Assembly: GCA_019918135.1 (NCBI GenBank)
Contig: WBZZ01002453.1
Coordinates: 96,001 to 160,000, forward strand
Direction of reading: 5' to 3'
Source: Paulinella micropora
Lineage: Eukaryota; Cercozoa; Imbricatea; Euglyphida; Paulinellidae
Length of the DNA stretch: 64,000 nt
A model generated the notes under the pieces. It ran no database searches, had not been told where the DNA came from, and worked only from the letters and a program-made list of their open reading frames with translations. Shown here piece by piece: positions 54,909 to 64,000 of the stretch. Position 1 is the first letter of the stretch. Each line of letters opens with the position of its first letter. Both the position numbers and the translations under genes were made by a program.

Positions 54909-55089
54909 TAAAATCGTCACTCCAGCGCGAGCCAGGATGCACATACTTAATGGTTCATTAAAATGACCTTTGACGTTATTGATGAGCGGTTTTTTTTCAT
55001 AGTTCGCTTAAATATGAAAGAAGTAATTATTACAAACAAAGTACTGCTAATATTGCCACATTTGACTAAGGCGAATGGTAGCAGAGAAA

Positions 55090-56470
55090 AAAAAAAACCA
55101 CCACGAGCGCAAGAAATTGTTTGGTCGCTAACCAGTCGAATTCAGCGCCCCGCGAAAGGAATTTTACCGAATCTTGCGTGCGTCGGATTTTTCAGATAGA
55201 ACAAAAAATTCTCGTCGGCCGCCAAGGAAGTTTTCCCCCGAAGTTGGGCGAAGGCCGGGTGGAGGGAGGGGGGGGGGGGGAGGGAGAGAAAAATTTGTTT
55301 CCCCGATTTTCGGGGGAAGGCCGTTGGGGTTGGGGGGGGGCCGAAAAAACTCAGACCCCCGAATTCTCCCATTTCCCGAGGGGTGGGGGGGAGATGGTGT
55401 AAGGGGGAAAAAATCACGAAGAGCGAAGAAGAAAATATCGTTTGGCCGCTGACCCGGCGACTTAGACGAGCTGGTCGTGCGCAACGGACTGTTTGGCGTG
55501 AAGGAATTCAACCGAATCTTGCGTGGATTGGGATGTTTGGATTTTTCACGCGCCACCCTAGAAGAAAAAAAAAATGTTCGTCCTCGGCCTCCAAATTTTT
55601 CTCCTTGATTTTTTGGGGAGGGCCGGGAGGGGGGGGGGGGGCAGAAAATTTTGTTCATTTTTTGGGGAGGGCCGGGGGGGGGGGGCCAGAAAGTTATTGT
55701 TCCTTGATTTTTGGTGGAGGGCCGCGGGGGGGGGGGGCAGAAAAATTTATTCCTTGATTTTTGGAGGGCCCGGGGGGGGGGGGTGGGGGTGGTGTCAGGG
55801 GGGAGCGAAAAAGTCGAATTTAGCGCCCTATCCGTGCATAACTATCTCGCGCGAAAGGAATTTTACCGAATCTTGCGTGCGTTGGGTTTTTCAGATAGAA
55901 CAAAACATTCTCGTCGGCCGCCAAGGAAGTTTCCCCCGAAGTTGGGTGAAGGCCAGGGGGAGGGGGGGAGGAGGGGGGGGGGGGGCCGCAAAAAATTCAG
56001 ACCCCCAAATTATCCCATTCCCCCGAGGGGGAAGGGGGGAGGAGGGGAGGGGGGGGGGGGGGGGGCGTAAACAAATTCAGACCCTCGGCCGCCAAAAAAT
56101 TATTTCCCCGCTGATTTCCGGGGAAGGCCCCCCCCCCCCCCCGGGGGGGAGGGCAGACAAAAATGGTTACTTGATGTTTTGGGGAAGGCCGGGCGGGGGG
56201 GGGGGGGGGGGCAGAAAAAATTGTTCCTCGATTATTTTTTTTTTGGGGGGGAGGGCCAACAAAAGAATTTCCCGACCAGATGCCTCTCCCCCCCCCCCCC
56301 CCCCGGGGAACTTCGAGGAGGGAAAAGAAAGAACAAAATCCCACGACGAGCGAAGAAAAATTTCGTGGAACCGCTGACCCTGCAAATTTACGCGCAAAAA
56401 AAAGTTTACCGAATCATACGTGAATTAGCAAGGTCGAATTTTTACGTGCCGCTGGCCACCCGCTTCGCTA
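55090..56470. repeat. G-tract repeat family, cluster 3
   Basis: At least four units of the AATCTTGCGTG / GCCGCCAAGGAAG / GGGGAAGGCC + poly-G family, with G-runs up to about 20 and one C-run at about 56,129-56,142. Confidence 0.75.
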
Positions 56471-56968
56471 AAAGAAAAAATCTTCTTTTCATCCTGGTCA
56501 ATCATTTTCTTTGTCCCATTCCTCCCCCATTCCCTCCCGACTCCTGTCCCCCCCTCGCTCTTTTTGCTTTCGGCCTGCCCCGCATCTTCTCTTGCCCCCC
56601 CCCCCCCCCCAACCCCGCTCTGTCTTTGTTTTTTCCCTCTCCCAACCAGTCCACATCACACTCTCCCAACCAGTCCATATCACACTCCCCTCGTCAGTCT
56701 GATAAAAGAGACAGAGAGACAGAGATACAAAGAGAGACAGGCGGCGGTGTACCTTCCCTTGGTCATCCCAAGCAAAACCCCCTTCAATGCCCCCCCCCCT
56801 CCCTTCTGCCCTCCTTTCTCCTTCTATCTCTCAAACAAAAAACAAGACAGAGAGAGAGAGAAAGAGAGAGAGAGAGAGGAATGCAAGGGTGAAAACAAGA
56901 AAGAAAGAGAGAGGGTGAGGTGGTAGGGGAGGAGAGAGAGACTGAGTGAATGTGTGTGAGGGGGAAGG

Positions 56969-57845
<877 letters not shown>

Positions 57846-58139
57846 CAACTACTACTTTCTCCCTCTCAAACAAAAAGCGAGAGAGAGAGAGAGAGAGAGA
57901 GAGGAATGCAAGGGTGAAAACAAGAAAGAGAGAGAGAGTGAGGGGGTAGGGGAGGAGAGAGAGACTGAGTGAATTTGTGTAGAGAGACTGACTGAGAGAG
58001 GGAGGGAGGAGCATCGCGGTCTGGCTGGAAAACCAGCAACAATCACAAACGTCAATATAAATAACTACCGAGCAAGAACAAAAAACCTGATTATGTAAGA
58101 TAAATAGTTAAAAAATTAAGTATATACATAATACAAAAA

Positions 58140-58285
58140 TGTATGTATGTATGTATGTATGACTTTGTATGCATGTATGATGCATTAGATGCACGTATTG
58201 CATGTATGTATTGTGGGTGTATGTGTGTGTGTGTGTGTGTGCGTGGGCGTGAGTGCGTGTGTTGGTGCTTTTGTGTGTGCGAGCG

Positions 58286-58350
<65 letters not shown>
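58140..58350. repeat. GT microsatellite
   Basis: TATG then long TG repeats. Confidence 0.9.
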
Positions 58351-58351
<1 letters not shown>

Positions 58352-58573
58352 GGTATTTTTGTGCATGTGTATGTATGTACTATTTATGTGTGTCTGTCTG
58401 TGTGAGTACTTGTGTGTATCTGAATCTGAGCTGTACCTATGTAAGTATGGATTTTAATTACATATTGCACCATTACAAATTGTACTATTGCAAAGAGAAA
58501 TAAATGCGTTTGAAAGAGAAATAAAAAGCGAAATCAGAAACACAACTGGAGAGAGAGCCATCCTCAAGACACT

Positions 58574-58654
58574 AACGCTATTTCCAAATTTATTTCCTCT
58601 TTCAAAAAACTGCTAAACACCTATCTGCTCACAAATAATAAATGTTCACCATAA
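58574..58654 (+). mobile_element. LINE-like 3' tail, copy 1
   Basis: A 26-residue stretch ends in a stop: ISKFISSFKKLLNTYLLTN. The S-x-S-x-FK-x-x-LK-x-Y-L pattern is typical of the C-terminus of non-LTR retrotransposon polyproteins. No reverse transcriptase remains upstream; the region there is microsatellite. Short, so tentative. Confidence 0.35.
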
Positions 58655-59015
58655 TCAATATAGTTATAGATCCGATCTGATGTTCTTTTCTACATGTACA
58701 TCTTCTCATTTCTCATATTTACAAGTTTCTATTTCCCCGCCAGCCACCAGATCCGACCTAAACCCGGTAACCGGCTAATGAATCAGCCAAATCAAAAAAA
58801 TCTCAGTTCTTGTCTCTGCACCTTCCAAAGTTGTTCCCAAAAACTCAGTTTGTACATCCCAACTCCCCGAGAAGCATCATGGACAAATATAGATCAAACG
58901 CTGCATGTCTTATTGTTGTTTCTTTTCTGTGTATTTACGGTTTGGGCACGAGGGGTCGGTGTATGCAGACCTACACGAGAGCACAAGGGAATGCTATGGC
59001 ACTAAGATTTGCCTA
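58655..59015. other. Unique sequence after the LINE-like tail
   Basis: Shares CAGCCACCAGATCCGACCT-like blocks with 61,130-61,160. No gene recognised. A GA microsatellite follows (59,021-59,090), then unique DNA to 59,570. Confidence 0.4.
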
Positions 59016-59018
59016 AGT

Positions 59019-59087
<69 letters not shown>

Positions 59088-59579
59088 TAAAAGAAGGATT
59101 TATGCTATTTGGTCAACCTTCGACACCCAGAAACAGATTAATCAGATTATACAGTGTTAACTGTCTGGCGTCAAACTGTTGAGTACGGATTCGTAACATG
59201 TGCACTGTGGCCGAAAACACGGTGCCAAACGAGTTCAGCTACAGCTCAGCACCACAAAAAAGAAACATGACATTCAAAAAAAGTGATCTTCTGTAGTACT
59301 TTCTGTATATTATCTTGCAACGAAGTAGGCAGCAGGTGTGTTGGGAGTGAAAGTGAGAGGGAGAGAGGGAGGGGGCTCACGGTAAGGTCAGAAAATGTAC
59401 CTGGGCATCGCGCCCAGCTGTAAAACCAACAACAGTCACAACTCTCAATATAGCTACGACAGAGCAAGCCAAAAAAAACCTAAACACACAAGAGAAATAC
59501 TGTATACAATTAAGTATATGCATAAAAATAACACCAGAATGTATGTCTTGCATACATGTCTTGCAGTATGTCTTGTATG

Positions 59580-60179
59580 TATGTATGTAGTGAGTGTGTG
59601 TGTGTGTGTGTGTTGCAGTATGTCTTGTATGTATGTATTTAGTGAGAGAGAGAGAGAGAGAGAGTGTGTGTGTGTGTGTGTTTGTTTTTGTGTCTGTGTG
59701 TGCGTGAGTGTGTGTTTGTGTTTGTGTGTGTATGTAAGTATGTATGCATTATGTGTGTATGTCTATTATGCATGTATGTTATGTATGTACACATGTATGT
59801 ATGTATTTTGTGTCTGTATGCGTGTACGGGCGAGGGTGTGCGTGTATGTGTGCATGTGTGTATGTCTTTGTGTATGTCTGTGTATGTGTGTGTAGCACGT
59901 GTGTGCATGTGTGTTTGTGTGTTTGTGTGTTGGTGTTCGTATCATGGTGTGTGTGCGTATGCGGGCGCGCGCGTTTGTGTGTTTGTGTGTGTGTGTGTGT
60001 GTGTTTGTGTTTGTGTTTGCGTATGTTTGTATGTATGTATTATGTGTGTTGGTGTGTATGTGTGCGTGAGCGTGTGTGTTTCCTCGTGTTTGTCTTTGTG
60101 TGTATGTATGTATGTATGTATTATGTGTGTGTTTGGCGTGTTTGTGTTCATGTATTTGAATGTATGTACGTGTTATGTG

Positions 60180-60218
<39 letters not shown>

Positions 60219-60260
60219 AGGTGGGTGTGGGCGTGCGTTGGTGTGTTGGTGTTTGTATTA
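59580..60260. repeat. GT/TATG microsatellite, about 0.7 kb
   Basis: Imperfect TGTG and TATG repeats. Cys/Val-rich frames are artefacts. A GA run at 60,389-60,450 and more GT repeats at 60,475-60,645 follow. Confidence 0.9.
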
Positions 60261-60390
60261 ACGCTCCAAGTAGTTTACATTTTCCTTTGGTAGGTTGCAA
60301 GGTGCCAGACCAGTGCCCACCAGGGATCCCAGCAACCCCAACGAGCATTCGTTTGGCTCCGTGTTTTCGGTCACGGGGGATGAGAAAGAA

Positions 60391-60452
<62 letters not shown>

Positions 60453-60554
60453 AACAGCTGCGGAGACTGTGTGGGCATGTGTGTGTGTTGTGTTGGTATT
60501 TGTTTGCATGTGTAAGTATGTACTATTATGTGTGTCAGTCTGTGTGTGTGTGAC

Positions 60555-60587
<33 letters not shown>

Positions 60588-60766
60588 GGTATTTGTGTGC
60601 ATGTGTACGTATGTACTATTATGTGTGTCAGTCTGTGTGTATCTGTATACCTATGTAAATATGGAGCTTTAGTAACATATTTTACTATTGCGAAGTGAAA
60701 TCTATACGTTTGAGAAATCAAAAGCGAAGTTAGAAGCACAGGAGAGAGAGCCATACTCAAGACACT

Positions 60767-60852
60767 AACGCTTTTTCCTCTTTCAAAACACTGCTAAACA
60801 CATATCTGCTCACAACTAATGTACGTTCATATTTACACCATATTCAATATAG
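60767..60852 (+). mobile_element. LINE-like 3' tail, copy 2
   Basis: This copy reads SSFKTLLNTYLLTTN at the same point of the same dispersed repeat as 58,574-58,654. The frame stays open beyond it to about 61,000 with no further motif. Confidence 0.35.
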
Positions 60853-61429
60853 TAATAGGTCCGATCTCGTATTCTACGTACTATGTACATCTGATTTCTC
60901 ATTACAAGTTTCTGAATTTCTGATTTCTTATATTTCACCGCGACTTAGTCAGACTTGTTTACTTAGAACAAGCTTGATTGCTCTAGGCAAGAACAACTAA
61001 AACAAAATACTTCTCTATTAGTATTAAACTTGTAATGAGAAATCAGAAGATCCACATGTAGACAAGATTATAAGAAGCAGGTTTTTTGCTTCCTGAGGGA
61101 AGAAATTTTCCCCGCCCGCCAGCGAGGCCAGCCAGGCCAGCCACCAGGTCTGACCTTGAGCACCCGGATAATCAGCCAAAAATTGCCCAAAAATTTTTTT
61201 CCATTCACCTTTCTGCACCTTTCCAGAAGTATTTATCGTATTGTTGCTTTGTAGGCCTCGTCTAAGTGCCAGACATAGTGCCCACAAGAGTCACTAGGAT
61301 TCTTATTCTTCCACCCCAAAGTTCTCGCCAACACTCATCATATACATACAAAAGAAATACTGTATGGAATTAAGTATAGACATAACATAACAATAACACC
61401 AGAATGTACGTCTTGCATGTATGTCTTGT

Positions 61430-61690
61430 ATGTATGTATGTAGTGCGTGAGTGTATATCTGTGTATTTGGTGTTTGTGTCTGTGTGTGCGTGAGTGTGTG
61501 TTTGTGTTTGTGTTTGTGTGTATGTATGTATGTACATACATATGTCATATGCATGTATGTGTTCATACCTGTATGTTATGTATGTCATGTATGTACATAT
61601 GTATGTAGTTTGTGTGTATATGTCTGTGTGGGGGCGAGGGTGTGCGTCTATGTGTGTGTTGATCTTTGTGTGTGTATGTGTGTGTTGATC

Positions 61691-61725
<35 letters not shown>

Positions 61726-62080
61726 AAGCATGTATGTATGCATGTATGTATGTGTATGTCTATGTGTGTGTGTGTGTGTGTGCGGGCGCGAGTGTGAGTG
61801 TGTGTTTGTGTGTGTTTATGTGTGCATGTATGTATTATGTTTGTATGCATGTATTCTGTGTGTATGTTTGTATGTGTGTGAGTCTGTGTGTGAGCGTGAG
61901 TGTGTGCATGTGCGTTTGGTATGTTTCTTTGTGTTTGTCTTTGTGTGTGTATGTGTATATGTATTATGTGTGTGTTCGTGTGTTTGTGTTTATTAAGTAT
62001 TTGTATGCACGTATTATGTACCTATGTGTGTGTGTGTGTGTGTGCGTGGGCGTGTGTTGGTGTGTTGGTGTTTGTATTAA
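61430..62080. repeat. GT/TATG microsatellite
   Basis: Imperfect TGTG/TATG repeats, followed at 62,136-62,210 by the GGATCCCAGCA-type dispersed block. Confidence 0.9.
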
Positions 62081-62227
62081 CGCTCCAAATAGTTTCGCAC
62101 GTCCTTTGGTAGGCTTTTGCAAGTTGCTAGACTACTAGTATTGCCCACAAGGGATCCCAGCAACCCCGACAATCATTCATTTGGCTCCGTGTCTTCGGTC
62201 AACGGGGGATGATAGAGAGTAAACCGC

Positions 62228-62452
62228 TGCGGAGGGAGGAGGGAGGAAGAAGGAGGGAGGAAGCAGGAAGGAAGAAGGAAGGAGGAAGAAGGAGGAAGGA
62301 GGAAGAAGGAAGAAGGCAGAGGAAGGAATCGAAGAAGGAAGAAGCAAGGAGGAAAGAGAAAGCGGTTTTTTCTTTCCCGGACTGACGGGCGAGAGGGAGG
62401 GGGAAAGGGGCTAGCGCGCGAGAGAAAAAAAATTCCCTGCTCCCTCCCTCTC

Positions 62453-62490
<38 letters not shown>

Positions 62491-62600
62491 CCCCCCCTCC
62501 CCCCCCCCCCCCCTCCCCTCCCTGCCTCCGCCCCCCCCCCCCCCCCCCCCCCCCCCCACCCCTCCCCCCCCTGCCTCCTGCCCCCCCCCCCCCCCCCGGT
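62228..62600. repeat. GGA repeats and a very long poly-C tract
   Basis: GGAGGAAGAAGG-type repeats (62,228-62,360), then an almost pure C tract with scattered T, about 62,452-62,597. This gives long Gly-rich minus-strand frames that are not genes. Confidence 0.85.
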
Positions 62601-62900
62601 CCATCCGTCCGGGAAAAAAAAAAAGTTCCGAATGTCTGGTTTCTGATTTTGCAAGGATTGCTGCACGGGTTGCAGGGGATGCAAAAGCTGCAAGCAGGAA
62701 GCGCGCGAGAGAACAAAAAAAAATTTACCTTGGCCCCTCCCTCTCACGCCCCCCTCTTCCGCCCTTCCGCCCAGAAAAAAGAAGAAAAAAAAAGCAGTTC
62801 TGAATGATAGATTTCTGATTTTTGCCAGACATGCTGGACGCGCTGCGGGCGGCATGCTACAGCTTGCAAGGGGGTAAGCACGCCGCGAGAAAACGAACAA
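62601..62900 (+). repeat. Tandem pair of about 140 bp
   Basis: Two diverged units share GTTC(C/T)GAATG, GATTTCTGATTTT, a TTGCAAG/TTGCCAG-like block, GCTGCAAGC-like sequence and CGCGCGAGA/CGCGAGA (62,626-62,712 and about 62,795-62,890). Confidence 0.5.
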
Positions 62901-62924
62901 TGATGTTTTTTTCCTATTACTGGG

Positions 62925-63186
62925 TACATTCAAGTGTCAAACTCAGTCATAGAATTTGAGTTAAGGGCAAGATTTCAGATTAGCGGCCAGATTTCAGATT
63001 AGTAGTCAGAATTCAAATTAGTTTAATTTGACTGCTATATCCGTCCGCAAAATCTGCATAATTTTGTGAAATGTTACAGTTAAATTGAACTAATTTGAAT
63101 TCTGACAACTAATCTAAAATTTGACCGCTAATCTGAAATCTGACACTTAAATCAAATTAGATGATTGAGTTTGACACTTGAATGTA
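62925..63186 (+). mobile_element. MITE, family 2, copy 1
   Basis: 262 bp with terminal inverted repeats TACATTCAAGTGTCAAACTCA (first 20 bases TACATTCAAGTGTCAAACTC). The inner core has GCTATATCCGTCCGCAAAAT and GTGAAATGTTAC, closely related to family 1, so the two families share an ancestor. Non-coding. Confidence 0.75.
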
Positions 63187-63306
63187 TTAATACCTAGTCA
63201 TATCTTAGTGCTGTAGCACACCACTGCAATCAGTGCTATTAATAAATCAGCATTTTCTGTAAAATCAGAAACCCAGAAATTCAGAAATATAATTAATATT
63301 ACTGGG

Positions 63307-63430
63307 TACATTCAAGTGTCAAACTCAGCTATCAAATTTGAGTTAAGCACGGTGTCAGATTTCAGATTAGCAGTCAGATTTTAGATCAGTCACGGTGGCC
63401 AGAATTCAAATTAGTTCAAATTTTGAGGCG
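63307..63430 (+). mobile_element. MITE, family 2, partial copy
   Basis: Starts with the same TACATTCAAGTGTCAAACTC end and 8 identical bases upstream, then loses similarity; the other end is missing. A degraded relative may also lie at 54,330-54,400. Confidence 0.6.
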
Positions 63431-63549
63431 ATGCCTGATTAAAATCTGTGTCATTTGGTGGCCAAACTGCCAAACTCACGGCTCGAACTATTCTAAAACA
63501 AAAATTTTGATTTTAAGTTGATCATATTAATATTAATATTTCAGCAAAT

Positions 63550-63822
63550 ATTGCTGTTGACATTCAAGACAACAAAAAAAATTGATTTTTCTGTTTTGGT
63601 TGGAATTTCAGTTTTGGTTGGAATTTTGATTTTGGGTGAAAATTTGAATTTTTCAAATTAACTGCTATATTCGTCCGCAAAATATCGTAAATTTTCGCGA
63701 AATGTTACCGTTAAATTTGAAAATGTGAATTTTTGTCACAAAAATGAAGAACTGTCACAAAAATGAAAATCTGACACAAAAATGAAAAACTAATTTTTGT
63801 TGTCTTGAATGTCAACAGCAAT
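63550..63822 (-). mobile_element. MITE, family 1, copy 2
   Basis: 273 bp, the reverse complement of 54,038-54,313 with a few differences and the same ATTGCTGTTGACATTCAAGA ends. The remaining 63,823-64,000 is unique AT-rich DNA with no gene recognised. Confidence 0.8.
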
Positions 63823-64000
63823 AAAATTTTGAGTTTAATAAATTAAAATTTATTTATGTCAGGGCTTTGAAAACACAGTTACTCAGTATTAAAGGTAATT
63901 ACATTTCAAATAAAATTATATCGTCCGAGTTAAATCTTTTTTGATGTGTTCTTGATCGGTCGATGCGATTTGTAAGGATGACATCTCACTTTCACCTGAC

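Noticed and set aside
62173-62933. Gly-rich minus-strand protein of 244 residues
   Set aside because: Most of it is encoded by poly-C and GGA repeats, and the flanks belong to a tandem repeat.

Overview
The window is nuclear DNA of a eukaryote, most likely a protist; I cannot name the species. It has GT..AG introns, leucine-rich-repeat exons, a large multi-domain deubiquitinase-like gene, MITE-type elements, very many microsatellites and a tract of CCCTAA telomere-type repeats. No bacterial operon layout was seen.

Layout. (1) 1-1,260: leucine-rich repeat (LRR) exons on both strands, interleaved so that each strand's exons lie in the other strand's introns, with short palindromes between the units. 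(2) 2,637-9,688, minus strand: one long spliced gene. Splice sites and reading phases link an apparently active ubiquitin-specific protease (USP) domain, two duplicated GRF-like zinc-finger blocks, an OTU-like domain lacking the usual catalytic cysteine, a long unrecognised region, an acidic tract and C-terminal CCCH-type fingers. (3) 9,689-19,122: repeat-rich DNA with simple repeats, a degenerate TGATCAGCC array, circularly permuted repeat copies and a tyrosine-recombinase fragment. (4) 19,123-45,141: a virus-like DNA element of about 26 kb. Two near-identical inverted arms of about 11 kb flank a single-copy centre of about 4.4 kb. (5) 45,142-64,000: mostly microsatellites, G-tract repeats, pyrimidine tracts, interstitial telomere-type repeats, LINE-like tails and two related MITE families.

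The virus-like element is read as a fossil. Its centre carries a double-jelly-roll major capsid protein (MCP)-like part, a penton/minor-capsid-like part, another virion-like part, a RuvC/A22-type Holliday junction resolvase, an HMG-box/YABBY-like protein and a short membrane peptide. Each arm carries discoidin-domain fibre-like parts with YadA-type head repeats, ribonucleotide reductase R2, a SLATT-like two-helix membrane protein, several small proteins, and an outer array of paired hairpins. This mix points to the Nucleocytoviricota/Polinton lineage (Bamfordvirae). No DNA polymerase, packaging ATPase, protease or integrase was recognised inside it. It is broken, with roughly eight to ten breaks over both arms and the centre. 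Arm-to-arm similarity is very high, so the duplication looks recent.

Much of the right third is low-complexity sequence in which open frames are artefacts. Domain names come from motifs recognised by eye, and no database search was run.
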